A DNA stretch of 64,000 bases from DAOPZC01 sp035353175 (GTDB lineage: Bacteria > Verrucomicrobiota > Kiritimatiellia > RFP12 > UBA1067). The stretch lies in contig DAOPZC010000004.1 in assembly GCA_035353175.1 (NCBI GenBank), forward strand, positions 140,548-204,547, given 5' to 3'. The number at the start of each line of letters is the position of its first letter. Position 1 is the stretch's first letter. The notes beneath the pieces are model-generated. The model worked only from the letters and a program-made list of their open reading frames with translations. It was not told the origin of the DNA and ran no database searches. Shown in pieces: positions 35,330 to 44,495 of this stretch. A program made the position numbers and the translations under genes.

Positions 35330-38300
35330 TCATCGTTTTGCGACAAACGCGTAGGCGTTACGGAACAAACGCATCCACGGTCCGGCTTCTCCGGTGAACA
35401 GGTCGGCGGGCCTGTAGGAGAGCTGCAGCGAACGGAACCCGCGCTCCGGATGCGGCATCAGGATCGTCGCGCGCCCGTCGCGGGACGTGAAACCGGTCAG
35501 GCCGCCCTTGGAGCCGTTAGGGTTCCAGGGGTACCGTTCGGTCGCTTGTCCTCTGCCGTCCACATAGCGCAGTGAGGCCATGGCGTGTGTTTCGTCCTCC
35601 GGTTTTTCGAAGACCGCCAGTCCCTCTCCGTGCGCGACCGCAACCGGAAGGCGGGATCCGGCCATGCCCTTGAGCAGGACAGAAGGGGAGTCGAGCACTT
35701 CCAGCGTTGCGTAGCGAGCCTCGAACTGTTCCGAAACATTGCGGCGGAAGAGTGGCCAATGTTCAGCACCAGGGATGATGCCTTTGAGCTGCGACACCAT
35801 CTGGCAGCCGTTGCAAACACCCAGCGTTACCGTGTCCGGGCGAGCAAAGAAACGCGTGAACATGTCGTACAAACGGGCATTATAGAGGATGCTCCGCGCC
35901 CAGCCGGACCCCGCCCCCAAGACATCGCCGTACGAGAAACCGCCGCATGCCACAACGCCGTTGAAAGCGGCCAAATCGACCCGTCCGCCCAACAGGTCGG
36001 TCATATGAACATCCACAGACTCGAATCCCGCAAGAGTAAAAGCCGCAGCCATCTCTACGTGACCGTTCACGCCCTGCTCCCGTAGAATCGCCATCCGCGG
36101 TTTCTGCTTGACCTCGATGATGTCTTCCTCGTCCGGATCGTAGGTCAACGTGAAGGTCATTCCCGGATCCGTCTCATCCAGCCCGTTGTCATACTCCTGC
36201 CAAGCGCAGTCGGGGTTGTCACGCAACGCCTGCATGCGGCAGGTGAGCGCCGACCAGGTGCGCCGCAGCCACGTGAGCGTGGTGTCCACCACGCGCTTCC
36301 CCGCGACCGTTATGCGGAAGGCGCGACACTCTGTCGGACATCCGATCTTCGCGCATACGCCGGCCAATCCGTGTTTGGCCAGAATGCCCGTCACCGCATC
36401 CAGGTTGGTATCGGAAATCTGCAGGACGGCACCCAGCTCTTCACTGAACAACGCGCCAATCGGTTCCTTTCCAGGCAACTCGACGTTCAAGCCGCGGCCT
36501 CCGGAAAAGGCCATTTCGGCCAACGTTACAACAACGCCGCCGTCCGAGCGGTCATGGTACGCCATCAGCAAACCGTCTGCTACCAGCTCCTGCATGGCCT
36601 CAAAAAAGTTTTTCACCAGCGCGGGATCGTCCGCATCCGCCGCCACGTTCCCAACCTGATTGTAAACTTGAGCCAAGGCGCTGGCACCGAGGCGGTTGCG
36701 CCCCCTTCCGAGATCGATCAGAAGCAGCACGCTCTTTCCGGGTTTAAGATCAGGGGTTACGGTCTTGCGCACATCTTGCACGGGCGCAAAAGCGCTGACG
36801 ATCAGGCTCAGCGGGGCAACCTGCCGGTGCGAATTCCCCGTCGAGTCTTGCCAGACGGTCCGCATCGAAAGAGAATCTTTGCCCACAGGCACCGACACGC
36901 CGAGTTTCGGACAGAACTCCATGCCGACAGCAGACACGGTGTCGAACAGCTTGGCGTCCTCGCCCGATTCGCCGCAGGCGCACATCCAGTTCGCGGAAAG
37001 CTTGATGTTTCCTATTTTCCCGATATTGACACCCGCAATGTTGGTGATCGCCTCAGACACCGCCATGCGGCCGGACGCAGGCGCGTCGATCAGCGCGACC
37101 GGCGTACGCTCCCCAGTCGCCATCGACTCACCGGTATATGTCTCATACGCTGTTACCGTCACCGCGCTGTCTGCGACGGGGAGCTGGTAGCGGCCGACCA
37201 TCTGATCCCGGTGAACCATACCGGTCACCGAGCGGTCCGTAATGGTGATCAAGAAGGTTTTGTCGGCCACAGCCGGCAGTTGCAGCACTCGCTCCAACGC
37301 CTCTGCCGGCACGACGCCTTTCAGGTGCAACGGCGCCTGCTTTGCCGCGTCATGCGTCACCTCGCGCACCATGCGGGGCGGCTTGCCCAGCAGGACACGG
37401 ATATCCATGTCGATCGGGGTGTCCTTGAAATGGCTGTCGTTCAACACCAGCCTCTGGTCATCGCGAGCCACACCGATAAAGGCCACGGGGCACCGCTCAC
37501 GTGCGCAGAGCGCCTCGAAGAGCGCCCGGTCCTTCGGCGCGATCGCCAGCACGTAACGCTCCTGGGCCTCACAGCACCAGATTTCCATGGGGCTCATGGA
37601 GCGCTCCTCGTTATGGACCGCACGCAGTTCGAAGGATGCTCCGGTGTTCTCGACCAGCTCGGGGCACCCGTTGGAAAGTCCACCGGCACCAATGTCGTGG
37701 ATGCTGAGAATCGGATTCATATCGCCGAGCGCCACGCAGGCATCGACCACCTCCTGACAGCGGCGTTCCATTTCGGCATTGCCGCGCTGCACAGAATCAA
37801 AATCCAATGCCTCGTCGTTGCTGCCGGTCACCATCGAGGACGCGGCACCGCCGCCGAGCCCGATACGCATCGCGGGGCCGCCGAGCTGAACGATCAGGGA
37901 TCCAGGAGGAACAGCTTTCTTGTAGACCTGACTCCGTCGGATATTTCCCATGCCGCCCGCCAGCATGATCGGCTTGTGATACCCGCGATATCCTCCCGCA
38001 CACAGCTCTTCATAGGTGCGGAAGAATCCGCAAAGCTGGGGACGGCCGAATTCGTTGCCAAAGGCGGCACCGCCGATCGGTCCATCCAGCATGATTGATA
38101 ACGGAGTGGCGAGACGCTTAGGAAATTCCGCATAGCTTTTCTCCCACGGCATCTCGAAACCGGGCAAGCGCAAATTGGACACCATGAAGCCGGCAACGCC
38201 CGCTTTCGTTTTAGACCCTATGCCCGTCGCAGCCTCATCGCGGATTTCACCGCCCACGCCCGTAGCGGCGCCAGGGAAGGGGGAGATGGCCGTCGGGTGG

Positions 38301-39184
38301 TTGTGGGTCTCGACCTTCATCAGCATGTCGATCTGGTCCTCTTCGAATCGAAACGCGTGCGTTTCGGGATCGATCGAGAAACCCGCAGCCCGGAATCCTT
38401 CCACAACACCCGAGTTGTCCTTGTACGCCACCAGCGTCCCGTCAGGATTACACGCGTGAGTATGCTTGATCATTTTGAAAAGGGATAGTTCCCTTTTCTG
38501 GCCGTCAATGATCCACTCGGCGTTGAAAATTTTATGCCGGCAGTGTTCGGAATTGACCTGCCCGAACATCACGAGTTCCGTATCTGTCGGATTTCTTCCG
38601 GCCTTGACATAGCTGTCGCAGAGATAACGGATCTCTTCTCCGCTGAGCGCCAACCCCATGGCGCGGTTGGCCTCTTCAAGCGCGGCCAACCCTTTGCCGA
38701 GAACGTCGAAAGACCGCCCAGGCACAGGCGGGCGGTGCTCAAAAAGATCGTCGAGGTTCTGATAGACTCCCTCCGTCATCCGGTCATGCAACACGCTCAG
38801 GGCAGAGTGAAGGATTTCGACAGACAGTTCTCGCTCACCCGCGAGAACACGAAAGTGCACTCCGCGCTCCACGCGGTTCACGGACGACAGTCCACAGTTT
38901 CTGAAAATATCGGTAGCTTTAGACGACCATGGCGAAATCGTGCCCTTCCGCGGCGTGACAAAGAAGCCGCCGCGCGGTTGCGCGTGGCCGTCAGCGCCCA
39001 GCAACGAACAGGCCCGCGACAACGTCTGAGCGTCAAGCGCGTCAAGCACGTCGAGCAAATACACGAAGCGGGCATCGATTTGAATCCGGGCATCGGCCTT
39101 CACACATAAAGCGATTTTGTCGGCCAGCGCATCCAAGCGGAATTGCGAATAGGCAACGGTTCCCTGCAGCATCAGCGGTTTCAT
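35330..39184 (-). CDS. purL: Phosphoribosylformylglycinamidine synthase (single-chain)
   Basis: Purine synthesis step four: converts FGAR, glutamine and ATP to FGAM. 1284 aa, the large single-chain form with N-terminal PurS-like, two synthetase domains and C-terminal glutaminase. Visible: VETHNHPTAISPFPGAATG, IHDIGAGGLSNGCPELVENT, SVPVGKDSLSMRTVW, and in the glutaminase CGGFSYGDVLGAGSGWARS, nucleophile Cys in LGVCNGCQMVS, and the His-Glu end LMPHPERGFR. The start overlaps the EIIA stop by 1 bp (TAATG). Single-chain PurL contrasts with the split PurQ/PurL/PurS of many other bacteria. Confidence 0.97.
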   Translation of the reverse strand: MKPLMLQGTVAYSQFRLDALADKIALCVKADARIQIDARFVYLLDVLDALDAQTLSRACSLLGADGHAQPRGGFFVTPRKGTISPWSSKATDIFRNCGLSSVNRVERGVHFRVLAGERELSVEILHSALSVLHDRMTEGVYQNLDDLFEHRPPVPGRSFDVLGKGLAALEEANRAMGLALSGEEIRYLCDSYVKAGRNPTDTELVMFGQVNSEHCRHKIFNAEWIIDGQKRELSLFKMIKHTHACNPDGTLVAYKDNSGVVEGFRAAGFSIDPETHAFRFEEDQIDMLMKVETHNHPTAISPFPGAATGVGGEIRDEAATGIGSKTKAGVAGFMVSNLRLPGFEMPWEKSYAEFPKRLATPLSIMLDGPIGGAAFGNEFGRPQLCGFFRTYEELCAGGYRGYHKPIMLAGGMGNIRRSQVYKKAVPPGSLIVQLGGPAMRIGLGGGAASSMVTGSNDEALDFDSVQRGNAEMERRCQEVVDACVALGDMNPILSIHDIGAGGLSNGCPELVENTGASFELRAVHNEERSMSPMEIWCCEAQERYVLAIAPKDRALFEALCARERCPVAFIGVARDDQRLVLNDSHFKDTPIDMDIRVLLGKPPRMVREVTHDAAKQAPLHLKGVVPAEALERVLQLPAVADKTFLITITDRSVTGMVHRDQMVGRYQLPVADSAVTVTAYETYTGESMATGERTPVALIDAPASGRMAVSEAITNIAGVNIGKIGNIKLSANWMCACGESGEDAKLFDTVSAVGMEFCPKLGVSVPVGKDSLSMRTVWQDSTGNSHRQVAPLSLIVSAFAPVQDVRKTVTPDLKPGKSVLLLIDLGRGRNRLGASALAQVYNQVGNVAADADDPALVKNFFEAMQELVADGLLMAYHDRSDGGVVVTLAEMAFSGGRGLNVELPGKEPIGALFSEELGAVLQISDTNLDAVTGILAKHGLAGVCAKIGCPTECRAFRITVAGKRVVDTTLTWLRRTWSALTCRMQALRDNPDCAWQEYDNGLDETDPGMTFTLTYDPDEEDIIEVKQKPRMAILREQGVNGHVEMAAAFTLAGFESVDVHMTDLLGGRVDLAAFNGVVACGGFSYGDVLGAGSGWARSILYNARLYDMFTRFFARPDTVTLGVCNGCQMVSQLKGIIPGAEHWPLFRRNVSEQFEARYATLEVLDSPSVLLKGMAGSRLPVAVAHGEGLAVFEKPEDETHAMASLRYVDGRGQATERYPWNPNGSKGGLTGFTSRDGRATILMPHPERGFRSLQLSYRPADLFTGEAGPWMRLFRNAYAFVAKR

Positions 39185-39660
39185 TATAACGACCCTTCAT
39201 CCGAATGACTTAAAATTGTTTGCAGCACACGGTCACGCGTCGGCGCGGCCAAAAGCTCATTGCGCACTGAAGGCTCCATCAGCCGGCGGCTGAGGTTGGC
39301 CAAAAAATGAATGTGGTTGCACGCCACGGTGGCTGGCACAAGCAAGAGAACGAAGATGTGCGAAGGCTGGCTGTCCGGCGCACCGAAATCGATGCCGGCT
39401 GGATGGACGCCCAGCATGCAGACAATGTCATTGACGCAGTCGGTGCGCCCGTGCGGCAAGGCGATGCCGTCCGGCAAAGCGGTCGATGCGCTCATTTCGC
39501 GCTTCAGTACCGCCTTGACCGCCTCGTCCTTGTGTTGCGGCGGCAATACGCCTTCCAAGACCGCCGATTGAATCAGGGTTGTGACGACGTGTTGCCCGTC
39601 GATGTCGGTCATGTTCAGACAGACGATGCTCTTCAAAATGATTTCGTCAAAATTCGACAT
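39184..39660 (-). CDS. PTS EIIA (fructose/mannitol or PtsN-type) domain protein
   Basis: 158-aa single EIIA domain, phosphorylated on a His to relay PTS phosphate. The active-site His70 is in IALPHGRTD. Further family features: STALPDGIALPHG, PAGIDFGAPDSQPSHIFVLLL and HIHFLANLSRRL. No EIIB, EIIC or sugar gene is adjacent, so a regulatory (PtsN-like) role is more likely than transport. Its stop overlaps purL (TAATG) and it is 12 bp behind the aminotransferase gene. Confidence 0.85.
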   Translation of the reverse strand: MSNFDEIILKSIVCLNMTDIDGQHVVTTLIQSAVLEGVLPPQHKDEAVKAVLKREMSASTALPDGIALPHGRTDCVNDIVCMLGVHPAGIDFGAPDSQPSHIFVLLLVPATVACNHIHFLANLSRRLMEPSVRNELLAAPTRDRVLQTILSHSDEGSL

Positions 39661-39672
39661 AATTCTCCAAAA

Positions 39673-40638
39673 TCAATACGCCGTACGAAGTTCGTCATTC
39701 GACGAAATGTCGCGCAACAGCAAGGCGTTCAACGCCCGGCCGATGGGCCCCGGTTTTCCTTCGCCAATCGCCACGTCCTCAAACTCGCGCACGGAAACCA
39801 CGTTGACGGTGGTCCCAACGATCAGCAGCTCAGCCGCCTGAAGCACATCAGCCGCGGTGATATCACGGAACGCGGCTTTTTTCAAGTCGCCCGCATCCAC
39901 CAACGTTTCTGCCAATTGCATGATGCGCAGCATCGTCGTTCCGTCGAGCACAGTTTCCACGCGCGGGAACAACAGTTCACCGCCTTGGGTCACAATGCCG
40001 AAATTTTCTGTCGCACCTTCAGCCATAAGGCCGTTTTCATCAAAGCCGACCACGAAATCGACGCCCCAATCCAGCGCTTCGCGCTTCATCATCACGTTCG
40101 GTAGATAATTGCAGTTCTTCACTTTGGCGAATTGCGCGGCTTTGACGGGAACATGGCTGCGCCGGACACGCGCACCTTGAGGATGAGTGTCCATGAATGG
40201 GATATCCGCCGCATAGACCACCACGTAGAGAGCTGGCACAGGTGAATCGTAGGGGCTAACCCCGAAACTGCCCGGCCCGCGGGCGATCATGACGCGGCAA
40301 TAACATGAGTCCACGTCCGCTTCCGCAAGCGTTGCCAGCGTCATTTTCCGGACATCCTCAATTCCCGCGGGCCAGGACAATCCGATCGCCGACGCAGAGC
40401 GCATCAAACGCCGCAGGTGGGCATCCAAACTGTAAGCCGCGCGATCCTGGCACTTTAACGTGTCAAACACGCCGTCTCCTCGGTGAACCAAGTGATCATC
40501 GATGGGAACCTGCATGAGGACAGGGTCGAGCACAACGCCGCCCAGCACACTGGAGAACATGGCATAGTACTTCGCATGCCACGGCTTGCGGGACTCTTCC
40601 AGCACGGCAATGTAATTGGAAAAATCGATTATTCTCAT
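39673..40638 (-). CDS. PLP aminotransferase, class IV
   Basis: 321 aa from ATG 40638. Class IV fold, the group of branched-chain aminotransferase (IlvE), D-amino-acid aminotransferase and ADC lyase (PabC). Visible: VHRGDGVFDTLKC, the PLP-binding Lys174 in AKVKNCNYLPN, and EGATENFGIV with the phosphate-contact region. Which of the three reactions it performs cannot be settled by eye. It opens the long gene string and a promoter is visible 55 bp upstream. Confidence 0.87.
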   Translation of the reverse strand: MRIIDFSNYIAVLEESRKPWHAKYYAMFSSVLGGVVLDPVLMQVPIDDHLVHRGDGVFDTLKCQDRAAYSLDAHLRRLMRSASAIGLSWPAGIEDVRKMTLATLAEADVDSCYCRVMIARGPGSFGVSPYDSPVPALYVVVYAADIPFMDTHPQGARVRRSHVPVKAAQFAKVKNCNYLPNVMMKREALDWGVDFVVGFDENGLMAEGATENFGIVTQGGELLFPRVETVLDGTTMLRIMQLAETLVDAGDLKKAAFRDITAADVLQAAELLIVGTTVNVVSVREFEDVAIGEGKPGPIGRALNALLLRDISSNDELRTAY

Positions 40639-40693
40639 ACCCTCATCACACCTTTTCAGGATATCAGCAGACCCCTGAGAAACATGCCGGAGT

Positions 40694-40722
40694 AGGATAT
40701 CATCTTCGGGCGGCAGCGCCAA
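40694..40722 (-). promoter_or_regulatory. Putative promoter of the aminotransferase-to-anSME gene string, with a direct repeat
   Basis: Minus strand TTGGCG (40722-40717), 17-bp spacer, TATCCT (40699-40694). The 9-bp sequence AGGATATCA (plus strand) occurs at 40694-40702, over the -10, and again at 40658-40666, just downstream of the likely start site. GATATC inside each copy is palindromic. Confidence 0.4.
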
Positions 40723-40738
40723 CATTGGATTCAGGGCG

Positions 40739-43708
40739 TTATTTCCGGTTGATTTCCTCCGGACGGACAACTTTTAACCGCCGCAGTTGCAGACGGTAAT
40801 GAGCGGCGTCATCTCGGGCGGGAGGGCCAAGCCGTGTGGCGGTCAGGCGGATGTACCTTGCAACGGGATAACCGATCACCGTATACAAGTCGAGGACCAT
40901 GCCGTCCGCACCGGGAACGGGGCAGTCGGCGAATGTTTTGACCGTTGTATACTGTCCGGGTTCCCTGGCGAGTTGCACCGTAAAGTCGAGCGGAAATCCC
41001 GCGATCTTGTTGTCCGCCGTCAAGGTGTCGTTACGCGGCATCAGCACCAGTTGCGCAAGCGCCGTCTCTTTCCCCAAATCGATCTCAAGCCATTCGGTCG
41101 CGTCAGCCGACGCATGCGGCGCCGAACTGTACCCTTTCATGCCTTTGCCGAATTCGGCCGAGAAAAGTCGGGATATCCCCCATCCGCCCTCTTCGTGCGA
41201 ACTGGACGCCTTGGCTGAGTATGAGGTCGCGGATTCCTGCGATGCCGCAGGCCCCGCGGGATCGGCCCACATGTCCGGAGGAAAATTTTCCACTTCAATC
41301 TCGTACGCGCCTTCTTTAAATTCCGAGAGTGTGCCGGGTTTGCCGTTCACCGTCACACGCCCCCCTTTCGGCAACACAACCGCCGTGCAGGTGTGCTTGG
41401 GCACTGCGAAGGCCAACTTGAATTTCGCTGACGTGTTTTCCCACGCCACCGTGATGGCGCCGTGCGGAGTGGGGACCACCCCCTTGGCCCATGTTACCTC
41501 GGCGACAGGTTGGGGCCGGATTTGGAATCGCCGAAAACCTGGCTCGACCGGCACTACGCCCAAGATGTAGGCGCTGAAATGAGCCGCGATGGCCGTGTCA
41601 GGGTGCGATTCGTCGCCCCACCCGCGAGTGATCAGCCCCATACACTCCGTTGTCGTCCAGGTGCCCTTCCAGCCGTCATCGAGCAACTTCAGCCAGTTGT
41701 GGTCAAAAAGTGTCCGCAACCCGGATTGGCTGAACCCGTACTCGAACTTCCCTCGGCTGGCCAGACTCTGAAACTTGCCGTGCCCGATCTTCTTGAACTG
41801 GGGGGCAATGCGCAAAGCCTGCCCCCTTGTAACCAACCCCATCGAAAGCGCCAAAGCATTCGCCTCGGCTCCGAAGCGAGGCGTCTCAACAGCCTCTTTG
41901 AAATATCCGTTCGGCTCGTCCCACAGGTGCAGGTACAACGCCTGCTTGAGCGCCTCCGCGCGCTTGATCGCATCGTCGCGCTCGTTCGTGAGACCTAAGG
42001 CGTCCGCGATGCGTGCCGCATCGCGGAATGTGCCCCACAGCAGGATATTCATGTAGGCCCGCGAACGGACATCGCCGAGATTCAGGTTCCCCGCATGTTT
42101 GGAGGTTTCCGCCCGCTGAACGAACAGCCCTCCGGGTCCAATCTGACGGCCCAGGTAGCCCAACAGCCGAGCGATCGCAGGCCAAAGTTCCTGAAGCGTC
42201 GCAGTGTCTCCCGTAAAAAGCAGATGTTCCCAAGCCACAGGCACAAGCCAAGCTGCAAATTCGTCGGAAGGGAATGGACCATACTCGCCCGATGCGGGCG
42301 ATACGTCGCGCTCCGGGTAAGGTGAGGCCTGCACATATCCCTCCGGCGTCTGGTTGAATGCCAACATCTTAAGCGAGTCGCGCAGATATGACGGATTTTT
42401 GAACGCGTAATAGAGGTTACGCTGCGCGAAATACAAGTCGCCGGACCAAACGAGCCTGTCACGTTTCGCCCCGTCCGCAACGTACGAGAGCGTCCGCGCG
42501 AACTGCCATTTCGAGAGGTCTCCCGCGAAATCGTCCTCCAGGAGCGTCTTCCCGCTGCCGTCCGTCACCCGAATAAAATCGAACAACGGCCACTTTTCTT
42601 TCGGCGTGTAGAACCCTACGCGGCCGACGCCGAATGTGCGGTCGCTGGTTTCATCGATCACCTTTCCGTTCAGGCGCGTTGTCAGAATCGGTCCGTGGGC
42701 ATTGATTCCGAGGTCATACTGCTCGCCGTCGGTCAACCGCTCCGGCAACCGTTTCTCGCTCAGCATTTCATCGCGGCCGTCCTTGCGACGGATCAGCCTG
42801 AACGTGCCGTCGAGTCCGATCTCAGCTAAATAGGCATTGCGCTGATCTTGCGCTCGAAAAGCGATGCCGGCCGCAGAGACATGATGCGGATTGGATCGCA
42901 GTTCAAAACGCGTTTCAATGCCGATGTCACCCCATTCCTCGCCCGCCACACTGAGACCTGTGTCACCGGCCTGCTCAAGTTTCCGAGGCAGCAGCCAACC
43001 GTCCACCGTCTTCCATCCGTCATGGTTCGGAAACGAGGCGATCTGCAACGTCCAGGTGCTGATCGCCCACAGTTCGTTCAGGCGCGCATCGCTGCACAGG
43101 AAAAACCCGTCGTATGGCGAGCGGTCATAGACGGCACTGTTCACCATGACCACCGAATCGATGTCAACAGCGGTGCCCTCCGTGTCGAGTTGTATCCGCA
43201 TGTACCGGGCTTGTCCTTGAATGAGCGGCGCGATGAAACGCCCTGTGCGGGTAATCGTGTAGCATTCATGCCTGTTCACGTTTGCGGGCAGCACCGGAAG
43301 GTCAACTGTGGCTCCCAGATAGCGCGCGCTCGTTTCACGTGTGAAACAGCCCGTTTCGGAAAGCCCGTCCAGATGGCATGCGTATGCCAAGCGTACCACG
43401 GGAGCCGCGGCCATGGCCGTGACCGTAAAGACCGCATAACCGCCGACACTCTGCTTGCCGAAGTCAAGAACCGCAATCGGCCGAGCCCCCCCTTTCCCGT
43501 ATGTCAATCGACAGCTTCTCCCGTCTTCGGCAAGCAACGCATCTGAGGCATCGACACGCCCTTCCGTGCGCGTCACCGTGACCGGTGCAATCCGATCCGC
43601 CTTTGGCGTCAGCACATGCGCGGCGGCCTGTTCCATCCACGCTGCTTCAGCCCCTGCGCCACTCACCACAAACAGAACCCATCCGCACAGATTGACGACT
43701 CGGCTCAT
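40739..43708 (-). CDS. Secreted GH78-like alpha-L-rhamnosidase with inserted LamG-like domain
   Basis: 989 aa from ATG 43708 with GGGAGAGG in front and a signal peptide to about GAEAA. Domains in order: beta sandwich (about 25-200), start of the GH78-type linker (LCSDARLNELWAISTWTLQ, 204-222), an inserted concanavalin/LamG-like module (about 228-405; DIGIETRFELRSNP, AGIAFRAQDQRNAYL), then the (alpha/alpha)6 barrel from AKRDRLVWSGDLYFAQRNLYY (414-434) through GPFPSDEFAAW and TWTTTECMG, a C-terminal beta domain, and a discoidin-like F5/8C domain (about 820-980; SADATEWLEIDLGKETALAQ). The insertion replaces the usual short loop before the catalytic barrel. Hydrolysis of rhamnosyl linkages is inferred. 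Confidence 0.75.
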   Translation of the reverse strand: MSRVVNLCGWVLFVVSGAGAEAAWMEQAAAHVLTPKADRIAPVTVTRTEGRVDASDALLAEDGRSCRLTYGKGGARPIAVLDFGKQSVGGYAVFTVTAMAAAPVVRLAYACHLDGLSETGCFTRETSARYLGATVDLPVLPANVNRHECYTITRTGRFIAPLIQGQARYMRIQLDTEGTAVDIDSVVMVNSAVYDRSPYDGFFLCSDARLNELWAISTWTLQIASFPNHDGWKTVDGWLLPRKLEQAGDTGLSVAGEEWGDIGIETRFELRSNPHHVSAAGIAFRAQDQRNAYLAEIGLDGTFRLIRRKDGRDEMLSEKRLPERLTDGEQYDLGINAHGPILTTRLNGKVIDETSDRTFGVGRVGFYTPKEKWPLFDFIRVTDGSGKTLLEDDFAGDLSKWQFARTLSYVADGAKRDRLVWSGDLYFAQRNLYYAFKNPSYLRDSLKMLAFNQTPEGYVQASPYPERDVSPASGEYGPFPSDEFAAWLVPVAWEHLLFTGDTATLQELWPAIARLLGYLGRQIGPGGLFVQRAETSKHAGNLNLGDVRSRAYMNILLWGTFRDAARIADALGLTNERDDAIKRAEALKQALYLHLWDEPNGYFKEAVETPRFGAEANALALSMGLVTRGQALRIAPQFKKIGHGKFQSLASRGKFEYGFSQSGLRTLFDHNWLKLLDDGWKGTWTTTECMGLITRGWGDESHPDTAIAAHFSAYILGVVPVEPGFRRFQIRPQPVAEVTWAKGVVPTPHGAITVAWENTSAKFKLAFAVPKHTCTAVVLPKGGRVTVNGKPGTLSEFKEGAYEIEVENFPPDMWADPAGPAASQESATSYSAKASSSHEEGGWGISRLFSAEFGKGMKGYSSAPHASADATEWLEIDLGKETALAQLVLMPRNDTLTADNKIAGFPLDFTVQLAREPGQYTTVKTFADCPVPGADGMVLDLYTVIGYPVARYIRLTATRLGPPARDDAAHYRLQLRRLKVVRPEEINRK

Positions 43709-43731
43709 GAAACCTCTCCCTTCACCAAACA

Positions 43732-44181
43732 TCAGACAGGAAATTTAAAGCGCGGCTCAAAAGGAAACGCGTTGTCTAGGTGCCTCATTAGCGGTGCGCC
43801 CTCTTCCGGCTGCCCCAACACCTCAATCACATCGAACCGATAATACAATTTCGGAAAACCGGCCTTCCGCAAAAAAGCGGCGGCGGCGCGATTCAAGGCA
43901 TGGCGCTTGTTGTTGTCCACCGCCTTCATCGGGCGTCCGAAATCCTCGCGACGGCGCGTTTTAACCTCAACAAACACCAGCGTCTCGCCGGTGCGCGCCA
44001 CAATGTCAATCTCGTCGCGTTTGTCGGGCCGGATGTTACGCCCTAACACCGTATAACCTTTTTTCTTCAGAAATGTGGCGGCTATATCCTCTCCCCATGC
44101 CCCCACTATGGCTGAGCGCGGCAGGAGTTCTGCCGCGTCTTTACCACGCAATCTGTTCCGCAACATCGAGAGCAAGGTCAT
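43732..44181 (-). CDS. yraN: YraN (UPF0102) family nuclease-like protein
   Basis: 149 aa from ATG 44181 with GAGG at the proper distance; a GTG at 44193 is another option. Family marks: GAWGEDIAATFLKKKGYTVLGRN and the PD-(D/E)XK-like core DEIDIVARTGETLVFVEVKTRR. Thought to be a Holliday-junction or DNA-repair nuclease relative; the biochemical role remains uncertain. 23 bp separate it from the GH78-like gene. Confidence 0.92.
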   Translation of the reverse strand: MTLLSMLRNRLRGKDAAELLPRSAIVGAWGEDIAATFLKKKGYTVLGRNIRPDKRDEIDIVARTGETLVFVEVKTRRREDFGRPMKAVDNNKRHALNRAAAAFLRKAGFPKLYYRFDVIEVLGQPEEGAPLMRHLDNAFPFEPRFKFPV

Positions 44182-44495
44182 CGGAGCCCTCACTTCATTT
44201 TATCGAACCCTCATGACGACTTGAAAAGCAGCACCGAACTGAAGCGGTCCTCACATATGCGCGACGCACCGTCTCAGAATGAAGCGGTGAGGTGAAAATA
44301 TCGACTCACACCGCTTCTTCTGCCGGAGAACAAGCACTTCCGCACGCAAGCATATAACCGTGTAAGAGTGTCCTCGTTTCGACTGGTTTTGGCAATCTCA
44401 TTTCCATCACGGAAATAAAAAAAAGGCGCGGACTCCTTTTGGTTGCCCCCGCGCCACAGCGAAACGAATCACGATATTGGAACGTCATGCAGTAT
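44182..44495. other. Intergenic stretch with inverted and direct repeats
   Basis: 314 bp between yraN and tyrS without a supportable gene. It holds the tyrS terminator (44417-44455) and a stem GAAGCGGTG (44281-44289) / CACCGCTTC (44309-44317) with a 19-nt loop. TGAAGCGGT is also directly repeated at 44240-44248 and 44280-44288, a 40-bp period. No T-run follows the stem on either strand. A weak yraN promoter (TAAAAT about 20 bp before the ATG) may lie here. Confidence 0.5.
44417..44455 (-). terminator. Rho-independent terminator of tyrS
   Basis: Minus strand GGCGCGG (44455-44449) ... CCGCGCC (44431-44425) followed by eight T. It ends about 40 bp after the tyrS stop. Confidence 0.8.

Noticed and set aside
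36371..38098. 575-residue + strand frame inside purL
   Set aside because: Antisense shadow of purL with high GC third positions; His/Arg-rich composition and no homology.
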